Positions 22,385-35,212 of a DNA stretch of 64,000 nt are shown here, piece by piece. The number at the start of each line of letters is the position of its first letter. Position 1 is the stretch's first letter. The position numbers and the translations under genes were made by a program. This DNA is from Oidiodendron maius Zn (lineage: Eukaryota > Ascomycota > Leotiomycetes > Myxotrichaceae): the NCBI GenBank assembly GCA_000827325.1, contig KN832873.1, positions 2,246,245 to 2,310,244 of the forward strand, written 5' to 3'. The notes below the pieces were generated by a model. The model ran no database searches. It had not been told where the DNA came from and saw nothing but the letters and a program-made list of their open reading frames with translations.

Positions 22385-25300
22385 ATGGAGGCCACTACTT
22401 CGCCCCCATTCAACTGGATCTCCGAGGATGGAAATCGGGTTTGGGCATCGGTGCACGACGAATTGAAGCTCAGGCTGGACGATGACTGTTCCCTTCATCA
22501 CCCTTTTCATTTGCCTCAAAACTACTGGTGGATCAATCTTTTTTACACCCAAGCCTTGGCCAAAGGCGGCTGGCTTACCAATGTCGTTCTCGATTGTTAT
22601 GCTCGGATACTCTGTAAAGCTCTTGAAGTTCCTCTAGACTGCGAAAGAAAATTACTTGACGGCGAGGGTCATGATCTACGCATCTTTGCTAATTCACGTG
22701 CCATCCAGGTTTATTGCTGCCATAACAGTATTGAGAAGCTCGCATACAAAAAACTTGTGGGAACACATTTCTGCTTCGAATACTACCGCCAAAACGATAA
22801 AGTCGACGAGCAGAATTACGAAGAGTTCACGCGAGACGTTTATTTGCGCGCAAGCAAATACATCGCCTGGGAGTGCATACTGCCGGCCGGGATTGATATG
22901 GAGGCTTTATCACCGAGAGATGCAAACGCTCACTTGAGAGCTAAACAGCACGCCCCAAAATCAAAGCCACCAGTCCCGAAAGTGGCGCAGAAAGAAAAGG
23001 ATCACCCGCCACCTCCTCCTCCTGAGGTTAGAGAGCCTCCTTGCTCCGATCGTCGAAATGGAGCCATTTATCGGACAGGGAAATGCCTGGGGAAGGGGGG
23101 GTTTGCGATATGTTATGAGGGCCATCTAGCTGGAACAAAGCAGCTATACGCCTTGAAAATCGTTAAGAGCCACATGCCAATGAAGAAAATGGAACAGAAG
23201 GTTATATTGAAGACTCCACTTTATGACCCCGCCGGCTAACGTCTTTCCAGTTCCAAACCGAGCTTCAAATCCACTCAAAGATGCGACATCCAAACATAGT
23301 ACAGTTCCACCGAGCTTTCTCATATGAAAAATGCACGTACATAGTGTTGGAGCTATGTCCAAATGGCTCCTTAATGGATATGGTCAAGAAGAGAAAATAC
23401 GTTACAGAGCCTGAGGTGCGATTCTGGACGGTTCAAATGGCTGGTGGCATAAAGTACATGCACGAAAAGGGAATTATTCATCGCGATCTCAAGATGGGCA
23501 ACATATTTCTTGATAAAGATATGAACGTCAAGATCGGTGACTTTGGATTGGCTGCACTTCTCATGTCGGGCAAAGATATGGTTGCTGTTCGCCGAACAAC
23601 TCTTTGCGGGACTCCAAATTATATTGCCCCAGAGATTCTAGAGAAGAATAAGCGGGGTCATGATCATGCAGTTGATATCTGGAGCCTAGGTATTATCATG
23701 TAGGTTACTTGTTTGCCTTGTTCTGATCCTGCTTTATGCTGACAATAATAGCTTTGCAATGCTTACTGGAAAGCCCCCATTCCAGTCAACTACTGCAGAT
23801 GAGATATATCGCAGAGCTCGCGAACGTGAGTATGACTGGCCAAAGCTGGATACGTCAGAGAATTTCATCTCTGAGGAGACGAAAGATTTGGTTTCTATCC
23901 TGCTTCAGAGTCCAGAAAAGAGGCCGGATCCAGATACGATTGTTCAACACCCTTTTTTCACTTGCGGCTGGATGCCCCAAGCCGGAGAAATAACACCAGA
24001 ACTTCGTGAAAGACACCCAAGTCCCACTCAGTTCCTCACAGTTGGTGCTCGCACAGGAAGAGCCAATCTGTATATCCGAAATCTGAAGAAACTCTGCGTC
24101 GAGTGCGAGGTTGGTCCATGGAACTCCACGCAGACACGTCATATGAGCACGTATAGGGAAGTGGCCGCCGAAGAGAAAGCGGGCCTTACGCCAAATGTGC
24201 CCCTATCTGAGGATGTAGTTTATCGTCCGTTCGACGAGTGGCTCAGGGAACAGGCAAATCCCATAGTTGAAGCAGCAGAAGTTTCCGAGACTGTATCAGA
24301 GTCAAACAAAGCTTCAGAGCTCACTACTTCGTTGAATTTCAACGATCTCGCCATTCCACCAATTTCTCGCACAACAACTCAAAGTTTTGCAGCCCAGCAG
24401 CGAGCAAGACCCCAATTGTCAAATATACCCAGTAGAACCGTTAGATCACGCAAAGTCAGCTCGGAGGCTCATCAAGGCCGACAAATGCTTCGAAATGCTT
24501 TTGACTCGAATTCCCGCACCACTAGGGTAACCTCCAGCAAATTTAGCGAATCAAATCCCCAAAAGTCCGATTTTAATGCTGCTGAAGGAGAGGTTGATGT
24601 TGAGGGAAGACTTGCAGTAGATCTAGTCAAGCAGTTGGTCAAAGCTGTAGATGAGAGACCACAAAGGGCCGGTTCTCCCGAATTGCTAGAACAGCCTCTA
24701 TCCATGTTCAGTCCCGGAGAGAAGTTGAAATCATTACCTGGAACCAAACCGGACGACATTCTGAATGGCCTTCGCCGTCTTCAAGCTGAGTTGGAGCGGG
24801 CTCTCAATAGCAGGTCTACTGCAGCGCAATTTGACACGAGCTTATCTAATCCTACCATAGTTGTCAAGTGGGTCGACTATACTAACAAATTTGGTCTGGG
24901 ATACATTCTCAGCAATGGCAGCGTTGGCTGTATCTTCAAGTCTACTCTCGTAGAGCTTTCTAGCACAAGTCAGGGACACGTTCCACCGGCTTGCGTGCTG
25001 GTGCGCGATGCAGAACGACATTTGCAGAGCCGGAATTCTCAGGAATATGCTGATCGACATCAGCTAGTACCAATCTCTGGACCTGGCATTGAATTCTACG
25101 AAAACAGAGGAGAACGAGGAATAACATACGGCCAGGTTAATGCACGAAATTACGCCGTCAGGGTTGACGCATCCGGGAAGGGTGGCAAGCTGCCAAGAGG
25201 CAAAGATGAATGGGATGATAGAAAGAGAGAGAAGATCGTTCTATGGAGAAAGTTCGCCAACTACATGACAGCATATGGCAAAGATCAAGATTTTCCTTAC

Positions 25301-25971
25301 GATGATGCAGTTGCACGAACCCCGGGTGGAATCAAGACGGAGACTGCCGCTGCTGGTAACGTTGTTACCTTCTACCAGCGATTTGGCGATGTGGGTTGCT
25401 GGGGCTTTTCTGATGGCCATTTTCAGGTATGTCATGGCGTCTCTTACGGATTCCCACTGCTAATTATGGCCAGTTCAACTTCCCAGATCATACAAAGATT
25501 GTCATATCTGCATGTGGTACCTGGTGTGATTTTTACCACCTACCCCTCGAAGCAGCACGGGATCTCTCCTTGAATGGCAACCTCCCCGCATCCGCACTCG
25601 ATGACCGCCAACGTCTCTCATACCCGGTGCAGACGCTTCTCAATTTCATGAGCAAGCCGTCTAAATCCGCAACCCGCAGACGCCCCGAAATTGATCCAAT
25701 GATCCAAGGAATTCCTCAGGCGAACCACTTCCGCAAAAAGATCGATTTCATTAGACTCGTTGTTAAAGAGTGGGTCTCCAACGGTGGCCTAGGAAACAGT
25801 AATATGGAGCCAGAAGGGCGTCTTCGATGGACAGGGTGTAGAGAGTTGGTCAATGTGAAGACGCCATACAAGCACGTCTGGGTTACCGTCGGCGCGAGAA
25901 ATGGAGATGATAGAAGGGTTGCTTGGTTCGATCCAAAGAAACCTCTAGACGTCGTTCCTGACATAGAGTAA
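22385..25971 (+). CDS. Polo-like kinase with a ~171-residue N-terminal extension
   Basis: Four exons (22385-23200, 23251-23699, 23752-25426, 25474-25971) give 1145 residues. The kinase domain spans about 230-490: glycine loop LGKGGF (235-240), Lys258, HRDLKMGN (349), DFG (369-371), and activation loop RRTTLCGTPNYIAPE with Thr389 in the position of PLK1 Thr210. Polo box 1 starts near 790 with KWVDYTNKFGLGY, keeping the PLK1 Trp414 equivalent. Polo box 2 starts near 959 and has DHTKIVIS, the HxK phosphopeptide pincer. So both catalytic and targeting functions look intact, for mitotic entry, spindle and septation. An internal ATG at 22898 (residue 172, MEALSPRDAN) looks like the normal start of fungal Polo kinases. 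The open frame before it encodes protein-like sequence of unknown role. The linker has a Pro-rich run. Confidence 0.93.
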
Positions 25972-26898
25972 GATCAGAAGGGAGGAAGCGGACCACCAAT
26001 TAATGGCTAGTTTTGTGCATACGGGCAGATACATATGGTTTTGCTTGTTTTTGTCTGCTCAACTTTATGATGGCGTCTATCCAGGCGGGTGGCTGGAGGG
26101 CTCGATTCGTTGCATTACGGGCACGGCGTAGCAGGTGTTCTCTTGACCCGCATTTGTGTCGGTCTTCCTTACGATCCATTCACAATAGCTTTTTATGAGG
26201 ATATGACATCAGACCAAGCATAACTCTAGTTCAGTGGTGATGAGGTAGATAGGACTTCTGTACACAAGTGATTCTCAATTTGCAAAACTGTGTTCCTCAT
26301 ATCGGAATAACTGTCAAGGCACGTGAATGCGGCTTCGAGTATTTATGTAGTTCTCTGTTGCCTTTTCATTTCATGTATTATTATTCGCTGGTATGTAAAA
26401 CGCTCATCACAGCATTAGACACAGAGACAGAGAACACCCCCACACGCAATCGTATCGTCATTTCTTCCCCGCGCTTCCTAATAGAAGTCCACCCAGCCGC
26501 CGTGAGTTACCCATTTCTTCCCTCCTATGCAAGAACTGAACGCCGAGTATACATGCATACGGAGACTGGGTATGCATATGCAGTAAACACAGAACGCATC
26601 GAAAACGAAAACCAGTAAGGAAACCAATTGGATGCCCCTACCCCTCACTATCTTATCTTCCCTTCGAGATAGAACAGATAAGAGAGAGGACTATTACCAT
26701 CACCACCAACTGTGGGAAATATGTACAAGAGGGGGGGTTGAGTTGATCGGTGGGCGCCTGTGCATTTCCCATTTCTTCACGTGCATGCCATTACCTCCTA
26801 GAAAATTCGTACATTATACCTGTAGAAAAGGCGGAGGAGAGATCGAAGTTGAGAGGTTAAGTAAGACGCGAATGTGGTAATGAGAAGCAAATTCACGA
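25972..26898. other. Convergent 3' regions, nothing recognised
   Basis: Sequence between the Polo kinase stop and the Chs4-like stop. It contains short frames only and no repeat or RNA gene that I can support. Confidence 0.5.
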
Positions 26899-29083
26899 TC
26901 ACATTACGACGCAGTCCTTCTCGTTCGGTCCCTTGTCGTCTCCGGACTTGCTGATCTTTCCATTCCTGGCTGGTCCGACTTCCATGGGCGTGCCTCCGCT
27001 GGCAGCGGCACGGATCGCTGCGAGGCGGTGCCGGGCACGCTCGTCACCTGCGTCGGCGGCTTTGACGTACCACACATTGGCCTCCAGGGGGTCACGGCGA
27101 CATCCGATGCCCATCTCAGTGAAGTACCCTACAGCATACTCGGCTTTTGTGAGTCCTGATTTGGGCGTTAGTATTATAGATGAGAGATTGAAGGGGTAAG
27201 GGGGAAGGTAGAAACCTACCCCGCTCAGCAGCCTGCCGTGCCCACTCGTATGCCTCGTTCTCATCTTTCTCAAGCACAGGTTCCGCACCAACCATGTACC
27301 ACGCGCAGAGCGCCATCATGGCCGGGGCATGGCCTAGCTGCGCGGCGCCAGTGTAGAAGTGCACGCTGAGTGCGGGATCACGAGGGCAGAACAACTTGCC
27401 GTGTTCGTAGGCGTCGCCCATGCGGTAGCTGGCTTCCGGATGGCCCAAGTCGGCAGCCTGCGTGAAGAGCTTGGCGGCGTAGACCTCGTCCTGGAACACA
27501 TCCTCGCCGTAGCCCGTCTCGTACAGGAGGCCTAGATGGTAGGGTGCAGCGTTGTACTGTGCGTCTGCGGACTCGGTTGCGCGGTTGAGCCACTTCAGGC
27601 CCTCTCTATACTTGCTCATGCCAAGATCACCCGAGAGACAGGCACGTCCGAGACGGGTCATGGCGCCAGGGTGGTTCTTGGATGCAGATTGCCTATAGAA
27701 CTGCACGGCCTTTGCAAGATCTTTGCGGCAACCCCAGCCGAATTCATAGCACAGTGCTGCTCGGTATCCAGATTCGGCGTGGCCATGCTTGCTTGCCGAT
27801 ACGAAAAGGGGGAAGGCCGAGCCGTAGTCTTCCTTGCCTTTATTGAAGAGGCCGGATGCATATCCATCGGCAAGATAGTATTGCGCGAATGGGTAGCCCC
27901 TATCCGACAACCCCCGCAAGATCTGCTTGGCTTCACGCAAAAGTTCCTGAGGAGACGCCTGAGGTACGTCGATATAAGGGCTTTCTAGGTCTCGTCCTAT
28001 TTTTGGGCTTGTCTTTCGCGAGGGAGGGCCATTTTCGATGCTAAGGTCGGAGTTCTGTACGCATTGAACCAAGAACGTAGCGAAAGCATACTGCGTCTCA
28101 ACATCATTCATCTTCTTGACATTTTCCCGATACATCGCGAGTGTCTTTCCCATGCTTAGCAACGACGCATTGGAACCCACAGCAGATCTCAATTGGGAAT
28201 TGTCCATCGAGATAGGAGCTGGTGGAACCTGGGGGTACTGGATTGCGTTCAGATCGATATATGAAACAGGTCTGTTCTCAAAAGAGCCTTTTGAGTTCGA
28301 GTTCGCAGATGGAGCTCTCATATATGGCGATTGAGAGTTCGCTGGTGAGCGACCTCGCGGACCCATGTCAGAGTATGCAGAATGTGGTCGTGGAGCGGGT
28401 GTTTGATGAGCCAGCGAGCTAGGGGTCAAATGGCGGTTTATGGATGCGCCCAAATCGACATGGTCGTTTGGCAGAGGGTATGAGTTTCGAGTCTGTCCGC
28501 TGGGCATGAAACCAGAGCTGGTATCGGAAGAATGCGACTGGTGGTGGTACTGCAGTTGGGGAACCGGCTGGTCTAGAGAGTCGGCATCTTCCTCCTCTAT
28601 ACGCCCAGGAGCTCTGCTTTCCCTTCGGCTCGAAGGATTGGAAGACGACCTTGAACCTGAGCTTTCTCCAGACAAGATCGTAGCCACCTGTGGTTGCTGT
28701 ATATGTGCTGCATGACCCGAGTTGTATCCAGGGCGGTATGGGATGTCTTGCACAACCGGCCTGTTGCTCCCAAAAGCTTCATATATCTGAGACTCAAAGT
28801 TGTCCGGGACGGTGGAATCCCTCACACCCGCACCCCCATCTTCGATCCTGGCGCTCGATGCACGAGGTGGCCAATTCTCAGGCTGGATGTTTATGGTGAC
28901 TGGAGATAATGGTGCCGCTTGGATGCGTCCGGCAGGGGGGATTGGGATCGCGGTCAGATCTACTCTTGCCGGCCTGGAACCATTCTCCAGGTCCAAAGAC
29001 ACTGCTGTTGGTAACGGACCCGGAAGTGGTAGACTTGGTGGAGAGCGCATGGGTGGCGCTTGGGGGGAAGACGGTGCAGACAT
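26899..29083 (-). CDS. Chitin synthase activator, Skt5/Chs4-like Sel1-repeat protein
   Basis: Two exons (29083-27220 and 27155-26899) give 706 residues. The first 300 residues are Pro/Ser-rich and disordered. From about 330 to 660 there are Sel1-type repeats with the pattern A..LG..Y..G.G, for example YPFAQYYLADGYASGLFN, YRAALCYEFGWGCRKD and YAVGYFTEMGIGCRRD. The last four residues are CVVM, a CAAX farnesylation box, as in Skt5/Chs4 proteins. In yeast this protein activates Chs3 and links it to the septin-associated neck. The neighbour on the other side of the shared upstream region is a Chs3-type synthase, which supports the assignment. Confidence 0.92.
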
Positions 29084-31476
29084 GATGCTGCGTCGAGTGC
29101 CACCAATGCCACCTAGCTGCTCGCGACGAGGGTTGTCTTCGCCTTACACCCCCCACAAGACCACTGTATGACCGGCGCCCTTCCAAGTGCTGTCTCAAAT
29201 TGATGTAATCGGAGATGATCGTGGTTGCACTTGGCGTAAGGCTCTGCCGTCTGGGGGTTGTGTATAAGGTTCAGTTGGCGGGGTATGGCGGAAACGGAGC
29301 GAGGGACTGCGGGTAGCTAGAGAGGACAATCTACATTCGGGAATTAAGGATCAGAGCAGCTCGATATAGGCAGGAAGGGACAGGACGTAGCCCTACGTGG
29401 TCTGTAGATGAGTGTATGCCGCACCTTTGCACCCGCCGCCGAATTGATAGTTGTCTGTTGACGGCCGAAACTTAGTCGGTGGAAGCGAGGAGGCGAGCGA
29501 TCAATGCGAAAACGAGGGTGAAGAGCCAGTCTGTTGAACTCGCTCGTATCGTGCCAAGGATATGAGTGCTCTCTTGGCCGTATTCCCTCGTCGAATTTTC
29601 ACGTATTCAAGCTTTCTCACCTTCGTTTCTCGTGGTGAAATGCCTTTCACGCAATACGGGCGGAGCACGGGGTGATCAGTCGCCCCTGTGGGATAAGCGA
29701 ATCGCCAGTTTGGGTCAAGAACACCAGCACACCAACGGCCAAGAAGGGCTGAGGGGCAACAGCGGTGATGGAATCAAAAATACGTAGGAAAAGGAGGGCG
29801 AGTGACCCGAGAAATAAGTACACCTCGGATAAAGCAGTCTAAAGCTACGACTCCGGCAGAGTGACTCTGCCTTTCTGCCCACCCTAACCTGCTCCGTCAT
29901 AGCAAGTAGGCGGCAAGGGAGATGAAAGAGCGGCAGAAATTGTGGTTTTGCTCAGAGCTGAGGTCAATCACGCCCGAACTCTGGCACTGTAGTCCGTGCC
30001 TGCATCGCGAGACCTGTCTGCCTCGTGGTGGGGTGCCTGATCGTGAGTCTTCTTTGGTCCAGATGCCTAGAAGAGCTTGTAGTAATGCGGCTGAGGGGCA
30101 GGACGGGTTGAGCAACAGAGTGATTGACGCGAGATCTTTTACTTGGGAGGCATGCTGTCCCGTGTGCGCCACCATTTGCCAGAAAGAGGAGACAGTGTCG
30201 GTGCCGCATGGAAGGCTGCCTCGTATTGCACGCAATCGAGGAGCAGCGTGGGGTATCTCTTTGCGCTACGAAGCCAATTGCCCGATGATGGGCATGCCGT
30301 GCAACAGAAGAGAACAGTGAGGGGACATTCTGGATTGGGTTGCACGAGAGAGATGCTCGGAAAGTTTGAGTTGGCTCTCCAGCGCGACCAGAACAATGGA
30401 GTGGAGCATGCGCTCATACCTCGAGGTATCTTTAGAAAGGTTCAGCCGTCTCTGGGACAACTTCTTGGCAGCTCTCTCCCTGTCGCACCCGCGCCAAGGA
30501 AACGTCGTATCGCCATAGGCCCAGCACCAGCGAGAAATCTCCATCTAATCCGGAGAGCGCCCAAATATGGAATCGCTGACTAAGCACCCCTGAACCGCGT
30601 CGGTTCGCTATCCGGGCCGCCGTAGCGTCATCCACGATGCGCCAGCAGGAAAAAAGTGTTTGTTTGCTGGTTCAGGGGTATTGTCCTACGGCGGGCGCCA
30701 TCGACATACGGCGCAGTCCCCAGACACCAGATTCCTGTCATGCCTTTCTCGTATTGTCACGGTAGGGCCAGAATCCTCTCCTCTCCTCTCTCCTCTTTTC
30801 CTTTCACGGTCGTCCCGTCGCATCTTAGCCTCATTCTCAACAGCACAGCAGTCTCACCTCTTTCGCTTTTCTACTCTCGTTCACCATCTGTCTACGTCTA
30901 AGGCTGCTCGACTGCCTGTTCACTCGCTCCCTGACCTGCCTTAACCTGAGAAGCAGGACGGTCGCCCTGATCTCCCGACTCCACGACGAACAGTCGGCCC
31001 CACAACACTATTTCTTACACAGAAACACATCTCACATGTCCGGCCATCATCTCTTCCTACATACCGGACGACCTTGATCGAGGAATCTCACCTCCCAAAA
31101 GCCCCGCTCGCTGGGCAGTCCGCGGGCGAGGCACTGTGCTGATTGTGGTCGGCCGAGGAACGTTCCCCCGCGGGTCACCGTCAGCAAGCTGTCGCTGGCA
31201 AACAAACAAAGGCCCTTTTTCTTTTACAAAGGTCCTCTAGACCTCAAAACCAATGTATGTTGCCTGAGATTAAATATTTTCTGCCCTACGCCTCTTGCTG
31301 CACTCTATATTCGTCTTCAATGTAAACATAGCTAGCATCCTGGCATTGTAACCCATACTTTGCTATGCGGCGTGTTCGGTTTACCAACAATCAGAATATG
31401 CAGCGGGAGATGGAACTAGAGCAGTGTCATCTCCTCAATTTTGGTATCCTCGCTGACTTTGAGCTTTTGCAGAGAC
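29084..31476. promoter_or_regulatory. 2.4-kb divergent promoter region of the chitin synthase pair
   Basis: Upstream region shared by the activator (minus) and the class IV synthase (plus). On the synthase side a leader intron is likely at 31255-31472: donor GTATGT, branch CTGAC at 31453-31457, acceptor TTTTGCAG, four bases before the ATG. Pyrimidine-rich tracts near 30775-30810 fit a transcription start region. No protein gene is supported inside. Confidence 0.5.
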
Positions 31477-34400
31477 ATGTCTCTTCCCCAGCGGCCCCAG
31501 GCTAGCCAGTCTCCAGTCCCTGAGCAATACAATGCTTATCGAAACTCACCCCGGAGGCCTCGGACGCAAGATGTTGAAGCCGGATATACCTCCCCATCGC
31601 CAGGGCCGATATCGCCTACGAGACATCATCGCGGGCCATCAAAGTCGTCCTATTCTGAAATGGGGCCATCCCTCACACCTATATCGGCCGCGGAGCCGAT
31701 GGTATCGCGTCGAGCAAACCCAGTCAGTCCAGGTGCAGGAGAGATCCAGCGAAAACGGAGCTTGATCCGCCCTGAGAGGAACAGGATTGATCGGGACCAT
31801 CCAAATTACCACTACAGGCAGCATGCAGCCAACATGGATGTTCTTCCCTCTTCCACGGGAAACGACCCGATTTTGGAAGATCTGGACGCCCCTACAGAGA
31901 ACTCTGGACTGCGGAGCTCCAATGAAGCCGAATCTGATGCGCCAATACGTCAGAAGAGCCGCCGTGGACGCGGAGCAGGGCCAGGAGACGTTGGAGAGAA
32001 GGGTGGTATGCAGCCGGTGTCGAAGCTGACTCGAGAGAGGACGCGCAAGATGACAAAGGAGGAGAAGGCGAGGCAGAAGCAGCTCGATGCTCTGCGACCG
32101 CCGAGTCTGTGGAATGTGTATTGCGCTGTCGTTACGTTCTGGTGCCCCGACTTCGTACTCAAGTGCTTTGGGAAGCCTGCCAAGGCACAGCAGAGAGCTT
32201 GGAGAGAGAAGATGGGCCTGATTAGCATCATCCTTATGATTATGACCTTTGTCGGATTCCTGACATTTGGTTTCACGGCTGTCGTTTGTGGCAAGCCCGC
32301 TCTGCGCCTGCGCGTCAACCATGTCTCCACGAACTACATGATATTCCACGGCCTAGCTTATGACCTCTCAGGATCCCACCATCCAGCTGCCATTGGCATC
32401 CCAGCCGATGCAAATGTGCTCTGGGACTTGCCCGAAGTGCACGGTGGCCAAGATGGCAGTTTCCTCTTCCAAAATGTTAACGGCAAATGCAAGGGACTCA
32501 TCACGAGGACGGCAAATTCTAACATCCCGACGAACACCGACCAAGACCTTGCGTGGTACTTCCCTTGCACCACATTTAACCAGGATGGGTCTACCCAGCC
32601 AAACTATACTTGGCCATATTATGTGGGATACTCATGCCATACCATAGCTGAAGCACGTGACCAATTCTACTTTGACCTCCACAGCGCCGGCGATGTGTAC
32701 TATACCTGGGATGATGTTAAGAACAGCTCAAGGAATCTCATGGTCTATTCAGGTACCGTACTTGATCTGGACCTCTTAAAATGGTTCGACAAGACGGAGG
32801 TCAATTACCCGGCCCGCTTTGATGAGCTCAGCAACCGCTCGACGACCCTCAATGCAGCAGTCCGAGGCCGAGATGTCACACACGCGTTCCAGTCTGCGGA
32901 TGATAAGCTAATAGCTCAGTGCTTGGAGCAGATCATTCAAGTTGGTTCTGTTGACACTGATACCGTTGGCTGTATCGCCTCTAAGGTCGTGCTCTACGTT
33001 TCCCTGATCTTCATCCTGTCCATTGTGGGGTCCAAGTTCGTCCTGGCCCTCATCTTCCAGTGGTTCTTAAGTCGAAAATACGCTGCTGCGAAGACCTCGC
33101 AATCCACGGACCCCAGGAAGCGCAACCGACAGATCGAGGACTGGTCAGATGATATCTATCGAGCTCCACCACGTATCCCTGGCGACCCAGGAAGCACTGT
33201 GGCAGGCTCTGACCGGTTAAGTAAGAGAGCGAGCACCTTCCTGCCCACGACATCGAGGTTTACAAGTCCGTATGCAGCGGATCGAGCATCACGTGTCGGC
33301 AAGCCGCATTTCACCACCATGGCAAGCCAGACTTCTTCTTCCGCTCTTCCCCCGCCCAATCCAATGTTCAGACAACAGAATGGCAGCCGCACCAGCTTCT
33401 TGCGGCCCGAGTCTAACGTCTTCAGCACCGTCGGAAGCGACTATGAAGGGCCTGGTCCGGCCGGTTTCATCCACGAGGCTGTTGTCCCTCAACCCCCTGC
33501 TGATTGGCAGCCCTTCGGCTACCCTCTTGCCCACGCGTTGTGTCTGGTCACTGCATATTCCGAAGGAGAGATGGGTATCCGATCAACTCTTGACTCCGTG
33601 GCCATGACCGACTATCCCAATAGCCACAAGACCATCCTCGTCGTCTGTGACGGTATCATCAAGGGTAAGGGCGAGACGATGTCCACTCCAGACATCGTTC
33701 TTGGTATGATGAAAGATCACTCTATCCTTCCGGACGAGGTGCAAGCCTTTTCATACGTAGCCGTGGCCAGTGGCTCCAAGAGGCACAACATGGCAAAGAT
33801 CTACTCAGGCTTCTATGACTACGGACCAAAGTCTGCGATTCCCGTCGAGAGACAACAGCGCGTGCCTATGATATGTGTAGTCAAGTGCGGTACGCCAGAC
33901 GAGGCAGGGAAGAGCAAGCCGGGCAATAGAGGCAAGCGTGACAGTCAAATCATCCTGATGTCCTTCCTACAGAAGGTCATGTTCGATGAGCGTATGACGG
34001 AGCTGGAGTTCGAGATGTTCAACGGCCTGTGGAAGATTACGGGTATCTCACCCGACTTCTATGAGGTGGTGCTCATGGTCGACGCCGATACGAAGGTGTT
34101 CCCGGACAGCTTGACGCACATGATCTCCGCCATGGTCAAGGATCCCGAGGTGATGGGTCTCTGTGGCGAGACCAAGATTGCCAACAAGAGAGCCAGCTGG
34201 GTCAGTGCGATCCAGGTGTTTGAATACTTCATCTCGCATCACCTGTCCAAATCATTTGAGTCCGTCTTCGGTGGTGTCACCTGTCTGCCGGGATGCTTCT
34301 GCATGTACCGTATCAAAGCACCCAAGGGAGGACAAAACTACTGGGTCCCCATCCTTGCGAACCCCGATGTGGTCGAGCATTACTCGGAGAACGTGGTCGA

Positions 34401-35212
34401 TACGCTACACACGAAGAACCTGCTCCTTCTCGGTGAGGATCGGTACCTCTCAACTCTCATGCTACGGACGTTCCCCAAGCGCAAGCAGATCTTCGTGCCC
34501 CAGGCCGTGTGCAAGACCACCGTCCCAGAAGAGTTCTCGGTGCTGCTCTCGCAGCGCCGTCGGTGGATCAACAGTACGGTGCATAACCTAATGGAGCTTG
34601 TCCTGGTGCGCGATCTTTGTGGCACCTTCTGCTTCAGTATGCAATTCGTGGTGTTCATCGATCTGATCGGTACGCTGGTGCTTCCAGCCGCCATCGCGTT
34701 TACGATCTACGTCAGTAAGTACTAACGGCTCCCCATCTTCGTCCGCCTCAGACTCGCTAACCCCTCCCCCAGTTATCATCTCCATCGTCCGCAAACCCGT
34801 CCAAGTCATCCCAATCGTGCTCCTGGCGCTGATCCTTGGTCTGCCGGGCGTCCTGATCGTGCTGACGGCGCACCGGTGGTCGTACGTGTTGTGGATGTTC
34901 GTGTACCTGATGTCGCTGCCCATCTGGAACTTCGTGCTGCCGGTGTACGCATTCTGGAAGTTCGACGACTTCTCGTGGGGCGACACGCGCAAGACGGCGG
35001 GCGAGAAGACGAAGAAGGCGGGTATCGAGTACGAGGGCGAGTTCGACAGCTCGAAGATCACGATGAAGCGATGGGGCGAGTTCGAGAAGGAGCGCCGGCT
35101 GCGGTCGCACGCCGGATGGACGAGCGGCTACGGCAGCCGGGAAGGCAGCACGATCTGGCCGCCGCCCGAGCGCCACGGCAGTGCAGCCTACGACACGTAC
35201 TCGGACATGTAA
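31477..35212 (+). CDS. Chitin synthase class IV (Chs3-type)
   Basis: Two exons (31477-34714 and 34773-35212) give 1225 residues. A basic, disordered N-terminus of about 200 residues precedes a pair of membrane segments ([20 protein letters not shown] near 248 and a second near 510) that flank a luminal region with a cytochrome-b5-like fold in related enzymes. The glycosyltransferase core has DADTKVFPD, the acceptor region around [10 protein letters not shown], the catalytic EDRYL (near 986) and the processivity motif QRRRW (1026-1030). Three or more C-terminal membrane helices follow. The enzyme makes chitin from UDP-GlcNAc at the plasma membrane. No myosin motor is present, which excludes classes V and VII. 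The true start may follow a leader intron. Confidence 0.95.
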
